Assembly: GCF_002019795.1 (NCBI RefSeq)
Contig: NZ_KV917381.1
Coordinates: forward strand, 3,132,068 to 3,196,067
Source of the DNA: Bacillus alkalicellulosilyticus
Lineage (GTDB): Bacteria > Bacillota > Bacilli > Bacillales > Bacillaceae_F
DNA: 64,000 nt
Direction: 5' to 3'
The position numbers and the translations under genes are program-made. Shown here one piece after another: positions 47,761 through 57,073 of the stretch. The number at the start of each line of letters is the position of its first letter. Within the stretch, counting starts at the first letter, position 1. The notes under the pieces are model-generated. The model saw nothing but the letters and a program-made list of their open reading frames with translations, did not search any database and was not told the origin of the DNA.

Positions 47761-48971
47761 TTGTTGTCTCCAGCCATCAAATCGATTATGACTTTCATGA
47801 TTTCCTCTGCTACTTCTGTTTTCGATAACTGAGGTAAAACTATTTTTTCTTTGTCCTTAGTCATGATAGTGACACGGTTGGTATCTACTTGAAACCCCGC
47901 CCCAGGTGCGGTAATGTCATTTGCTATGATTACATCTAAATTTTTTCTTTCTAGTTTTTCTATCGCATAGGCTTCTACATCATTTGTTTCGGCTGCGAAT
48001 CCAACTAACAGTTGGTTTGGTTGTTTTCGTTGTCCTAACTCCTGAAGGATATCCTTTGTTCGTTCAAACTCAAGAATGAGAGGCCCTGTTTGTTTTTTCA
48101 TTTTCTTGTCGTCAGATTGTTTTGGTCGGTAATCAGCAACCGCTGCACTTTTTATAATAATATCACTGGTCGCAAATTCATCTATAACTGCATGATACAT
48201 ATCTTCAGCGGTCGTAACGTTGACTCTTCTAATCGTTGGACTTGCTGATAGCGATGTTGGTCCTGCCACTAAAGTAACATCTGCTCCAAGACGAGCCGCC
48301 ACTTCTGCAATCGCAAAACCCATCTTTCCAGATGAGTGATTTGTAAAAAAACGAACAGGGTCAAGTTTTTCTTGAGTAGGTCCTGCTGTAACGATTATTT
48401 TTTTATGTAAAAGTGGTTTACTTTCTCTGCTTTTCACAAATTCAGAAAGTTGCTGTACGATATCTTCTGGTTCTGCTAATCGGCCTTTTCCTACATAACC
48501 ACAAGCAAGAAAACCTTCATCCGGTTCAATAAAGGTATATCCAAATGTCTGAAGTGTCTTCATGTTTTTTTGGACTGCAGGATGCTCATACATATGAACA
48601 TTCATAGCAGGTGCTACAACAACTGGGGCTACGGTTGCTAGAAGTGTTGTTGTAATCATGTCATCAGCTATGCCATTTGCGATCTTTCCGATAATATTAG
48701 CTGTTGCCGGAGCAATAACAACAATGTCAGCCCAATCAGCTAAATCGATATGCGCAACTACTTTTGGATTATTCTCAGCAAATGTATCATCATGAACTTC
48801 ATTTCGTGATAGTGTCTGGAAAGTTAATGGTGTTACAAACTGTTTGGCCGATTGTGACATCAATACTTTAACCACGGCACCAGCCTGTACTAATTTACTA
48901 GTTAATGCTGCCGCCTTATAAACGGCAATTCCACCCGATACACATAGTAGGATTTTTTTTCCGCTTATCAC
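47757..48971 (-). CDS. coaBC: Bifunctional phosphopantothenoylcysteine decarboxylase/synthetase CoaBC
   Basis: Two steps of coenzyme A synthesis. The N-terminal flavoprotein domain (CoaC, about 1-190) has VSGGIAVYKA, APAMNVHMYEH and the active-site Cys in LACGYVGKGRL; the C-terminal CoaB domain has VTAGPTQEKLDPVRFFTNHSSGKMG and the AAVADYRP-KKM region. 404 residues. GTG start at 48971, seven bases after GGGGGA. A 278-base gap with a nested hairpin separates it from rpoZ. Confidence 0.96.
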   Translation of the reverse strand: MISGKKILLCVSGGIAVYKAAALTSKLVQAGAVVKVLMSQSAKQFVTPLTFQTLSRNEVHDDTFAENNPKVVAHIDLADWADIVVIAPATANIIGKIANGIADDMITTTLLATVAPVVVAPAMNVHMYEHPAVQKNMKTLQTFGYTFIEPDEGFLACGYVGKGRLAEPEDIVQQLSEFVKSRESKPLLHKKIIVTAGPTQEKLDPVRFFTNHSSGKMGFAIAEVAARLGADVTLVAGPTSLSASPTIRRVNVTTAEDMYHAVIDEFATSDIIIKSAAVADYRPKQSDDKKMKKQTGPLILEFERTKDILQELGQRKQPNQLLVGFAAETNDVEAYAIEKLERKNLDVIIANDITAPGAGFQVDTNRVTIMTKDKEKIVLPQLSKTEVAEEIMKVIIDLMAGDNK

Positions 48972-49130
48972 AACATATTCCCCCTACTTATTCTTTCATC
49001 TATTGTCTAGTATACAGAAGTTAACGCGAAAGAGCGAAGAAAAAACTGAATCGTGACCTCTGTTTCATGTTTAACCATACGATTATGGACTCCGTTTATA
49101 TTTCAAGACGTTGTTCCTCGAAAATGAAGA

Positions 49131-49221
49131 AGGTGGGACAAAAGGTTATTTAATGAAGCCACTGAAAAAGTTAAAAAGCTAACTTTTTCAGCCCCTCTGT
49201 TAATACCTTTTGTCCCACCCT
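49131..49221. repeat. Nested double hairpin downstream of rpoZ
   Basis: Outer stem GGTGGGACAAAAGGT with its exact 15-base complement; inside it a second perfect stem CTGAAAAAGTTA with TAACTTTTTCAG. It combines the GGACAAAAGG and CACTGAAAAAGTT hairpin families in one structure. Probably ends the gmk-rpoZ transcript. Confidence 0.75.
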
Positions 49222-49249
49222 ATAAGTTTTGACCCAGTTTTCCCTGTGC

Positions 49250-49465
49250 TTATTCTTCTTCGTCTAGGATTCGCTCAAATTTCAAATGGTCATGTACAAT
49301 TTCTTCTAAAGCCATTCCCACTGGTTTATATGACTGAGGCTTATCAACTAATGGACCACGTCTTACGTCTTCTTTAATCTCTCTTGCTCTTCTAGATGAT
49401 ACAGTTACAAGTGTGTACTTTGAATCTAACTTTTCCATTAAGGAATCAATTGATGGATATAACAT
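49250..49465 (-). CDS. rpoZ: RNA polymerase omega subunit
   Basis: Small subunit that helps assembly of RNA polymerase by latching beta'. The 71-residue product ([30 protein letters not shown]) matches the Firmicute omega family. Its ATG directly follows the gmk stop, so the two genes are translationally coupled, as in other bacilli. Confidence 0.96.
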   Translation of the reverse strand: MLYPSIDSLMEKLDSKYTLVTVSSRRAREIKEDVRRGPLVDKPQSYKPVGMALEEIVHDHLKFERILDEEE

Positions 49466-50080
49466 TTATTCTACCTCCACAAGTTGTTTATATTTTTCAA
49501 TTAGACGTTCACGTTTACAATGTTCAGCAGTTACGATCGCTTTAATTCTTTCAACAGCCAAAGCCACTTCATCATTTTCAACGACATAATCATACTTTTT
49601 CATCATGTCGATTTCTTCCTTGGCTACCGTCATTCGTCTATCAATAATTTCTGCCGTTTCCGTTCCTCGGCCTTGAATTCGTTTGCGAAGCTCTGCTAGA
49701 CTAGGTGGCATTAAAAAGATAAAGACACCTTCAGGAAAGCGTTCCCTTACCTTTAAAGCTCCTTGAACTTCGATTTCAAGTATGATATCGGTACCTTCTT
49801 CTATCGTTTGCTTAACATAATCGATAGGTGTGCCATAATAATTCCCGACATACTCTGCATGTTCTAACAGTTGATTGTTTTCAATCATTGATTCAAATTC
49901 TTCTCTTGATTTAAAAAAGTAGTTAACGCCGTCTACTTCGCCAGCCCTAGGCTCTCTCGTTGTTGCTGATACTGAATATTGTATTTCAGTATTTTCATTG
50001 CGAAGGGCCCCGCAAACTGTTCCTTTTCCTACACCCGCAGGTCCAGAAAGAACAATCAGCAATCCTTTCTCTTTTCTCAT
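49466..50080 (-). CDS. gmk: Guanylate kinase
   Basis: Phosphorylates GMP to GDP and links to (p)ppGpp control. 204 residues with the P-loop [10 protein letters not shown] near 13-22 and the GMP-binding [16 protein letters not shown] region. ATG at 50080 after GGAGGT. It lies in the conserved yicC-remA-gmk-rpoZ order. Confidence 0.97.
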   Translation of the reverse strand: MRKEKGLLIVLSGPAGVGKGTVCGALRNENTEIQYSVSATTREPRAGEVDGVNYFFKSREEFESMIENNQLLEHAEYVGNYYGTPIDYVKQTIEEGTDIILEIEVQGALKVRERFPEGVFIFLMPPSLAELRKRIQGRGTETAEIIDRRMTVAKEEIDMMKKYDYVVENDEVALAVERIKAIVTAEHCKRERLIEKYKQLVEVE

Positions 50081-50114
50081 TATGTACCTCCAGTTGGTTA
50101 TCCTTTACCTATTT

Positions 50115-50378
50115 TTATGCTTCTTCTGCTCCGTCATCTTTTGTAGTTAATCGTTGTGCCACTGTTTCAGGTTGAACTGCACTTAGGATGACATGGTCGC
50201 TATCAGCAATGATAACAGCACGTGTTCTTCTTCCATATGTAGCATCAATGAGCATATTTCGGTCTCTTGCTTCTTGGATAATTCGTTTTATTGGAGCCGA
50301 TTCTGGACTAACAATCGAAACGATTCGATTTGCCGAGACGATATTTCCAAAACCAATGTTTATTAATTTTATGTTCAT
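50115..50378 (-). CDS. remA: Extracellular matrix regulatory protein RemA
   Basis: DNA-binding protein that activates biofilm matrix operons and osmoprotection genes in B. subtilis. The 87 residues ([41 protein letters not shown], then [24 protein letters not shown]) match YlzA closely. Encoded between yicC and gmk. Confidence 0.95.
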   Translation of the reverse strand: MNIKLINIGFGNIVSANRIVSIVSPESAPIKRIIQEARDRNMLIDATYGRRTRAVIIADSDHVILSAVQPETVAQRLTTKDDGAEEA

Positions 50379-50478
50379 TGCTGTTCCCCCACTTTGGGAA
50401 GTCTCCGTTCAGATCTTCCTCTATTTTTGCCATTCTTACATAACTATATACGAAAATAGTAAGTACGACTAGCTACAT

Positions 50479-51360
50479 TTACTCAATGTTTTGCACTTGT
50501 TCCTTTATTTTTTCGATCTCACTTTTTAATTCTACAACTTGTTTGCTAATATGTATATCATTTGCCTTTGCACCTATGGTATTCGCTTCTCGATTTAACT
50601 CTTGGACAATAAAATCAAGCTTTCTACCAACCGTACCGTCTTCCTCAAGAATCGCTAAAAATTGATAACAATGAGACGTTATCCTAGTCAATTCCTCATC
50701 AATATTTGATTTATCTGCAAATATAGCTACCTCTGTAAGGAGTCTACTTTCATCAATCGATAGTTTACCCGTAAGAAATTCTTCAACCCGATGCAGTAAC
50801 CTTTCCCGGTAGGAATTCGCAACCTTTGGAGCATGAGAAATTAAATCATCAATTAACACTAGCATTCTGTTAATTCTTGATGTGAGGTCTGCAAAAAGGG
50901 AACTTCCTTCTTTTTCACGCATAGAACATAGATTTGCTATCGCTTCAGAAACTGCCTGTAAAAGCACCTGTTGTAATTGTTCATTAGGAATTTCTTCCTC
51001 GACAATCGTTACAAGTTTTTCTTCAAGAAGTAAGTTTTCTAACGCATTTTTTTGAGAGACTCCGGTTTGTTCTTCCAACTTTTTAGCGGTTTGTATAAAG
51101 TGTTCAACCAAATTCCAATCAACTTCTAATTTACGTGAAAAAAGACCTTCTCCGTCTACCGTTATAAAAAGGTCAACCTTCCCTCTTGCAACATGAGACT
51201 GCACGAGTTTTTTTATTTGGTCCTCTATCACTAAAAATTGTCGAGGCATTCGCGTTGTGACTTCACAGAAACGATGATTAAACGATTTTATTTCAGCTGT
51301 TATCTTTATATTCTCAGTAGCTAGCATTGATTGTCCATAGCCTGTCATGCTTTTTATCAT
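50479..51360 (-). CDS. yicC: YicC family endoribonuclease (YloC)
   Basis: Member of the YicC/YloC family, described as an RNA-cleaving enzyme acting on small RNAs. The 293-residue product opens [10 protein letters not shown] and has the family core with [17 protein letters not shown]; the C-terminus carries [44 protein letters not shown]-type sequence. The ATG at 51360 follows GGATGTG. It lies first in the gmk-rpoZ run. Confidence 0.93.
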   Translation of the reverse strand: [293 protein letters not shown]

Positions 51361-51434
51361 TGGTTATCACATCCACTTATCTATTCTAACCAATTTTACC
51401 ATTTGCAACAAGTAGAGAAAAGAGGGAGGAGTAA

Positions 51435-51474
51435 AGGGTGGGACAAAAGGTTGTTTTACCTTTTGTCCCACCCT
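51435..51474. repeat. Hairpin of the GGACAAAAGG family, copy 4
   Basis: AGGGTGGGACAAAAGGT and its complement form a 17-bp perfect stem with a short loop. No clear T-run in either direction. Confidence 0.75.
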
Positions 51475-51492
51475 CTAAATAAACCTCCCCTA

Positions 51493-51600
51493 TCTTTAAA
51501 GCAAGTTGTGAGTGGGTTTCTCACAACTTGCTGAAGTGAGTGGGTTTCTCATAACGGCCTTTGTGGCGAGTAGGCCATACCACATTTTCTGCAAGTTATG
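51493..51600 (+). repeat. Partial structured repeat, copy E11
   Basis: CTTTAAA then P3 GCAAGTTGTGAG with CTCACAACTTGC (12-bp perfect) around the conserved loop TGGGTTT. A second, shorter GAGTGGGTTTCTC follows, and a GGCCT/AGGCC hairpin. P1 and P2 are not recognisable. Confidence 0.55.
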
Positions 51601-51639
51601 GCCCAGCCCAATCTCAGAAAAAGAATGGAGTAGTCAACT

Positions 51640-54342
51640 TTATTTTTTTAGTAAACGCATGCCACCAAGAGCGACCGTTGGTATAGCTGCCATTCCTAAC
51701 ACTAACATCCACTCTCTCATATCAAGAGCAACAGTATGGAATACCGTTTGTAATGGTGGATAATAAATTACAGCCAGCATCAGTGCAATGGATGATAATA
51801 CAGCAAATACTAAATAGATGTTTTCAAATGGATTTCTATGAAATACAGAGTACTCACTTCGGCAATCAAACACATGAATCAATTGCGCCATGACTAACGT
51901 GACAAAGGCAACGGTTTGGGCGGTTGTTAAGTCGTCTGGGTTGGCTTGTAATGTAATAATAAAAGCAACCAATGTGACAATCCCAATCATAAATCCACGA
52001 CTAATGATTTTCCAAGCAAGTCCCCTCGCAAATACCCCTTCGTTTGGATTACGTGGCGGCCTTTTCATGACGTCACCCTCGGCTTTATCCAATCCTAATG
52101 CCATCGCAGGTAACCCATCCGTGACTAAATTAATCCATAAAATCTGGATTGCGACTAACGGTAGTGGAAGTCCAAGCATCATAGCAAATAACATCACCAA
52201 GATTTCACCAACATTAGAAGCTAGCATGTACCTGATAAACTTTCTGATATTTTCGTAGATATTTCGACCTTCTTTAATCGCAGACTTAATTGTAGCAAAA
52301 TTATCATCACTTAGGATTAATGACGACGCCTCTTTCGCTACATCGGTTCCTGTGATTCCCATTGCTATACCAATGTTTGCTGCTTTAATCGCTGGTGCAT
52401 CGTTGACACCATCGCCCGTCATAGCTACGATATGACCTTTGGCTTGTAATGCTTTTACGATTTTTAATTTATGCTCTGGAGAGACACGTGCATATACATA
52501 CACATCATCTACCATTTCCTCGAGTTCTTTCACACTAAGACGTGAAAGCGCAGCACCATCTAATACTTTACCATTCTCAGGCATAATCTCAAGTTGTTTG
52601 GCAATCGCTTTAGCTGTAATGGCATGGTCTCCTGTAATCATAACCGTCTTAATCCCAGCTTCAAGACACTCACGAATCGACCCTCTCACCTCTGGTCTTG
52701 GTGGGTCAATCATTCCTTGAATGCCAATGAAGGTTAATTCTCTTTCTGCATCAAGGGGTTGACCAATTTGTTCATGTGAAGAAAGAGGTCTGTAGGCAAT
52801 CGCAATTGTTCTAAGCGCTTGACTTGCTAGACGTGTAATTGCATCATTTACAAGATTCTGATGCGTCTGTGTTACGTTTTCAGTTCGATTCCCTATTAAA
52901 ATATGACTACTATTTGAAAGAATTACATCAGGTGCACCTTTGACAATCACATACTTCTGTCCTTTTTTATCTTCTACAATGACGGACATCATTTTTCTAG
53001 TAGATTCAAACGGAAATTCTTTGATCTTTTTATAATAGGATTTGAGTTTATCACTTGATATATCAGCCTTCATTGCTGCTACGACTAATGCCCCTTCAGT
53101 AGGGTCCCCGTCAAGGACATACTCATTTTTCGTTTTTTTAAGTAGGCCTTCTTTTTGTTTCTTCACTGTTACAGTAGCGTTGTTACAAAGTGAACCATAT
53201 ACTAACATTTGTTGCAGGGTTCGCTCGGTTTCAACGTTTACTTTCTTCCCATTAATGAGAAAGTCTCCGGTAGGCTCATACCCTGTGTTGGTCACGTTCC
53301 ACGTTTTCCCGCCAGACCAAATGTGAGTAACAGTCATTTTATTTTGAGTAAGCGTTCCTGTTTTATCTGAACAGATAACAGAAGCGCAACCTAGCGTTTC
53401 GACCGCTGGTAATTTTCTGACGATTGCTTTTCGCTTAATCATACGTTGAACACCTAACGCCAAGGCAACGGTTACTATCGCAGGAAGTCCTTCCGGTATT
53501 GCTGCAACCGCTAACGAGACACCCGCTAAGAACATCGTATATACGTTATGACCTTGATACACCCCAATAACGACGACGAGCGCAGTTAACATGAGGGCTA
53601 CGGCTATTAAAATTTTTCCAAGCTGTTCAAGTCTTCGCTGTAATGGTGTAACTAACGATTCTGTAGATTTTAATAAATGAGCGATTTTACCCATTTCAGT
53701 TTTCATACCTGTTGCAACAACAACACCAATGCCACTTCCTTGTGTGACGAGTGTACCCATAAAGGCCATATTTTCCTGGTCACCAATCTCCTTATGGTCC
53801 CCATGAAGTGGCGTTTCAAGCTTTTGAACCGGTACCGATTCTCCAGTTAAAGACGACTCTTCAATTTTTAAGCCATTCGTAGAAATAAGCCTCATGTCGG
53901 CACCAATACGGTCGCCACTTGTAATCTTAACAATGTCTCCTACAACAATATGACTGGAGAGAACCTTTTCCCATTCCCCATCACGAAGAACCATCATTTG
54001 CGGAGCAGATAACTCCTTAAGTGCAGATAATGATTTTTCTGCTTTTCGTTCTTGAACAAATCCTAGTATTCCGTTCAACATGACGATTATCATTATCGTA
54101 ATCGCATCTATGTATTCCCCAAGTAGCCCTGAAATTAGTGTAGCTGCTAACAAGACTAAAACCATAAAGTCTTTAAACTGATTTAAAAATATGAGGAGCG
54201 CAGAAGGCTTCTCACCCTCATCCAGTTTATTTTCTCCATACTTTTTCAACCTGTTTTCCGCTTCTTTCTTGGATAATCCAGACGCTTGACTCGTTCCTGT
54301 TGATCTTTCTACTTCATTGACCTCCATTTCAAACCATTTCAT
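51640..54342 (-). CDS. yloB: P-type Ca2+-transporting ATPase (YloB type)
   Basis: Calcium pump of the SERCA-like PII family; in B. subtilis YloB is linked to calcium handling and spore heat resistance. The 900-residue protein has the cation ATPase N-terminal domain, the actuator loop with LTGES, the phosphorylation motif DKTGTLT, the hinge MTGDGVNDAPAIK, and about ten membrane spans. PEGLP in M4 (AAIPEGLPAIV) fits a calcium pump. The frame extends to 54378, but GGGGTG lies before the ATG at 54342 (MKWFEMEVNE), which matches YloB. Confidence 0.94.
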   Translation of the reverse strand: MKWFEMEVNEVERSTGTSQASGLSKKEAENRLKKYGENKLDEGEKPSALLIFLNQFKDFMVLVLLAATLISGLLGEYIDAITIMIIVMLNGILGFVQERKAEKSLSALKELSAPQMMVLRDGEWEKVLSSHIVVGDIVKITSGDRIGADMRLISTNGLKIEESSLTGESVPVQKLETPLHGDHKEIGDQENMAFMGTLVTQGSGIGVVVATGMKTEMGKIAHLLKSTESLVTPLQRRLEQLGKILIAVALMLTALVVVIGVYQGHNVYTMFLAGVSLAVAAIPEGLPAIVTVALALGVQRMIKRKAIVRKLPAVETLGCASVICSDKTGTLTQNKMTVTHIWSGGKTWNVTNTGYEPTGDFLINGKKVNVETERTLQQMLVYGSLCNNATVTVKKQKEGLLKKTKNEYVLDGDPTEGALVVAAMKADISSDKLKSYYKKIKEFPFESTRKMMSVIVEDKKGQKYVIVKGAPDVILSNSSHILIGNRTENVTQTHQNLVNDAITRLASQALRTIAIAYRPLSSHEQIGQPLDAERELTFIGIQGMIDPPRPEVRGSIRECLEAGIKTVMITGDHAITAKAIAKQLEIMPENGKVLDGAALSRLSVKELEEMVDDVYVYARVSPEHKLKIVKALQAKGHIVAMTGDGVNDAPAIKAANIGIAMGITGTDVAKEASSLILSDDNFATIKSAIKEGRNIYENIRKFIRYMLASNVGEILVMLFAMMLGLPLPLVAIQILWINLVTDGLPAMALGLDKAEGDVMKRPPRNPNEGVFARGLAWKIISRGFMIGIVTLVAFIITLQANPDDLTTAQTVAFVTLVMAQLIHVFDCRSEYSVFHRNPFENIYLVFAVLSSIALMLAVIYYPPLQTVFHTVALDMREWMLVLGMAAIPTVALGGMRLLKK

Positions 54343-54387
54343 TCTCACACCCCATATCTTGTACTTCCTGCTATACAAGCCATCTTA

Positions 54388-54416
54388 TTCATGCACGTCC
54401 CAAAAAATGCTATACT
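54388..54416 (+). promoter_or_regulatory. Predicted sigma-A promoter for rqcH
   Basis: TTCATG, 17 bases, TATACT with extended TG. A further TATAAT lies closer to the gene without a good -35. Confidence 0.5.
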
Positions 54417-54492
54417 GTTTAGTGAAGTAGATAAAAATAAAAGTAGACTTAGTTCAAGTAAGGCCGTACTTATAATAGAAGGGTGATTTTTC

Positions 54493-56202
54493 ATGTCTTT
54501 TGATGGTTTAATGACAAAAGCTGTAACGGAGGAAATCGTCCCTCTTCTTACGACAGGAAGAATTTCAAAAATATATCAACCATATAAAAATGAAATTATT
54601 TTAACTGTTCGTGCGAATGGGACAAATTATCCATTACTCCTTTCAGCTAATCCAAGTTTTGCAAGGGCTCAAATCACACAAGAAAAATATGAAAATCCAA
54701 AAGAGCCTCCGATGTTTTGTATGTTATTACGAAAGCATCTTGAAGGTGCCATTATCGATAGCATCTCTCAAATTGACATGGAACGAATTATTGTTTTTGA
54801 AGTTAGAGGGAAAGATGAAATCGGCGATATTAGTCATAAAAAGTTAATCGTTGAAATAATGGGAAGGCATAGTAATATCATTTTAGTTGAAGCCACAACA
54901 AATAAAATTATAGATAGTATTAAACATATTTCTCTTGCACAGAGCAGTGTAAGGTCCATTTATCCTGGGCAACAATATGCACTACCTCCTTCACAGGAGA
55001 AATTGAATCCTTTTGAGATCGACCATGACTTATTTAGTCAAAAAATCGATTTTAATAGTGGAAAACTAGACAAGCAGATAATCGAACGATTTTCGGGGAT
55101 TTCACCCAGTGTGGCAAAAGAAATTGTGGACCGTGCCGGCTTAGCCAATCGTCAGTCATTAACTGATGCTTTCTTCTCTGTAATCGAACCGCTAAAAGAA
55201 GGAAAGTATCATCCACAAATCATTTCAATCAATGATAAAGAATACTTCTCAATCGTGCCACTTCATCATATAAAAGGAGAAGTTCAAGCTTTTTCATCTG
55301 TTAGTCTTCTGCTTGACCGTTACTATTATGGCAAAGCAGACCGTGACCGAGTCAAACAACAAGCTAATGATATTGAGAAATTTATTCGAAATGAATTACA
55401 AAAAAACAAAAAGAAAATAAAAAAGCTCGAGCAAACCCTAGTAGATAGTGAAAAAGCCGTAAAGTACCAAAGGTTTGGAGAATTATTAACCGCCAATTTA
55501 TATCAAGTTCGACGAGGCGATAAAGAAGTAGAAGTTGTCGATTATTATGATGAAAATGGTGGAATGGTTACGATTCCGTTAGACCCCCAGAAATCACCTT
55601 CTGACAATGCTCAACAGTATTTTAAGAAGTACTTAAAAGCCAAAAATTCTGTGATTGTGGTTGAAGAACAAATTAAATTAGCCAATGAAGAAATTTCTTA
55701 TTTTGAGCAATTAACTCAACAAGTTGAATCTGCGACACCGCGGGACATCGAAGAAATTCGCGAAGAGTTAATTGAAGGAGGATATATCCGTCGACGGCAA
55801 AAGGATACTAAAAAGAAAAAGAAAGATATCAAACCTCTTGTTGATTCGTATACCTCATCGACTGGAACGACCATCGTTGTTGGGAAGAATAATAAACAAA
55901 ATGAGTATATTACAAACAAGCTTGCACGACAGGATGAAATATGGTTTCACACGAAAGATATCCCTGGTTCCCATGTTGTAATCCGCAGTATTGACCCTGA
56001 TGATACGACAATACAAGAAGCTGCGATGCTTGCTGCTTACTATAGTAAAGCCAAACTATCAAGCCGTGTCCCAGTAGACTATACAAAAATACGGCATGTA
56101 AAAAAACCAAATGGAGCAAAGCCAGGATACGTCATATATGATAACCAAACCACAATATACGTCACCCCAGACGAAGACCACGTCATAAAATTGAAGAACT
56201 AA
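54493..56202 (+). CDS. rqcH: Ribosome quality control protein RqcH (YloA, NEMF/Rqc2 homologue)
   Basis: Binds stalled 50S subunits carrying peptidyl-tRNA and directs C-terminal alanine tailing for degradation. The 569-residue protein has the NFACT-N domain (MSFDGLMTKAVTEEIV onward), a HhH region, a coiled coil (about 290-430) and the NFACT-R domain (DEIWFHTKDIPGSHVVIRS, then KPGYVIYDNQTTIYVTPDEDHV). At the site of the DR motif that matters for tailing in B. subtilis, this protein has Glu97-Arg98. Plus strand, divergent from the Ca2+ ATPase. Confidence 0.95.
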   Translation: MSFDGLMTKAVTEEIVPLLTTGRISKIYQPYKNEIILTVRANGTNYPLLLSANPSFARAQITQEKYENPKEPPMFCMLLRKHLEGAIIDSISQIDMERIIVFEVRGKDEIGDISHKKLIVEIMGRHSNIILVEATTNKIIDSIKHISLAQSSVRSIYPGQQYALPPSQEKLNPFEIDHDLFSQKIDFNSGKLDKQIIERFSGISPSVAKEIVDRAGLANRQSLTDAFFSVIEPLKEGKYHPQIISINDKEYFSIVPLHHIKGEVQAFSSVSLLLDRYYYGKADRDRVKQQANDIEKFIRNELQKNKKKIKKLEQTLVDSEKAVKYQRFGELLTANLYQVRRGDKEVEVVDYYDENGGMVTIPLDPQKSPSDNAQQYFKKYLKAKNSVIVVEEQIKLANEEISYFEQLTQQVESATPRDIEEIREELIEGGYIRRRQKDTKKKKKDIKPLVDSYTSSTGTTIVVGKNNKQNEYITNKLARQDEIWFHTKDIPGSHVVIRSIDPDDTTIQEAAMLAAYYSKAKLSSRVPVDYTKIRHVKKPNGAKPGYVIYDNQTTIYVTPDEDHVIKLKN

Positions 56203-56204
56203 GG

Positions 56205-56826
56205 AAGGCGCGAAGCCACTGCCTCTTTCAAAGGATTTTACAAGTGTTTTTCTTGTGAAATCCGCGCAGTGTGCGAAGCCCTTGCCTCTTCTTTTGAATC
56301 GCTTCTTTGAAGCCGCTACCCTCTTTTAAAGTCAAACAAAGGGGGTTTTTTGTTTGACGCGTAGCGAGTGAGCCAGTGCCCTTCTTTGTATAACTGCCTC
56401 TTTCAAAGGATTTTACAAGTGCTTTTCTTGTAAAATCCGCGCAGTGTGCGAAGCCCTTGCCTCTTCTTTTGAATCGCTTCTTTGAAGCCGCTACCCTCTT
56501 TTAAAGTCAAACAAAGGGGGTTTTTTGTTTGACGCGTAGCGAGTGAGCCAGTGCCCTTCTTTGTATAACTGCCTCTTTCAAAGGATTTTACAAGTGTTTT
56601 TCTTGTAAAATCCGCGCAGTGTGCGAAGCCCTTGCCTCTTCTTTTGAATCGCTTCTTTGAAGCCGCTACCCTCTTTTAAAGTCAAACAAAGGGGGTTTTT
56701 TGTTTGACGCGTAGCGAGTGAGCCAGTGCCCTTCTTTGTATAACTGCCTCTTTCAAAGGATTTTACATGTGCTTTTCTTGTAATATCCGCGCAGTGCGCG
56801 AAGCCCTTGCTCTTCTTTTGAATCGC
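56205..56826 (+). repeat. 175-base tandem array of structured repeats, about 3.5 units
   Basis: Equivalent positions recur at 56218, 56393, 56568 and 56743, an exact 175-base period; the last unit is cut after about 84 bases. Each unit joins a type B element (P2 ACTGC/GCAGT; P3 GGATTTTACAAG with CTTGTAAAATCC) to a type A element (P2 CGCTAC/GTAGCG; P3 GTCAAACAAA with TTTGTTTGAC). Units differ at only a few bases. Only the first B copy keeps the 5' loop motif GCGCGAAGCC. This fills most of the 758-base gap after rqcH. Confidence 0.9.
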
Positions 56827-56960
56827 CCCATTTTTTTTCTTAAATAAAAATTAGATAACGTAGACATTAGCCCAAACGTTATATCACTTTATGCATATAG
56901 TGTAGTACAAAGGGATGTTAACCCTTTGCTTACACTTATTCTACAAGGAGGTTTTTCTAA

Positions 56961-57050
56961 ATGACACACGCTTATGCAGGCGGATTTGCGTTAATCGTTG
57001 TGCTGTTTATCCTTCTAGTAATTGTTGGTGCAGCTTACGTTGGCTATTAA
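56961..57050 (+). CDS. YjcZ family sporulation peptide
   Basis: A 29-residue hydrophobic peptide, MTHAYAGGFALIVVLFILL then VIVGAAYVGY, the pattern of the YjcZ family: a Gly-rich start and one membrane span. AAGGAGG lies nine bases before the ATG. Members are associated with sporulation; the exact role is unclear. CATATAGT about 60 bases upstream resembles a sporulation-type -10, but I could not find a matching -35. It is isolated, between the tandem array and repeat E8. Confidence 0.85.
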   Translation: MTHAYAGGFALIVVLFILLVIVGAAYVGY

Positions 57051-57051
57051 T

Positions 57052-57073
57052 CAATAGCGACCATTCGCTATTG
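57052..57073. terminator. Hairpin directly after the YjcZ gene
   Basis: CAATAGCGA and TCGCTATTG form a 9-bp stem around CCAT, starting just after the stop codon and leading into repeat E8. No T-run follows at once. Confidence 0.55.

Noticed and set aside
56205-56826. Possible CRISPR array
   Set aside because: The unit is 175 bases with near-identical content and no unique spacers, and there are no cas genes. It is a tandem repeat.
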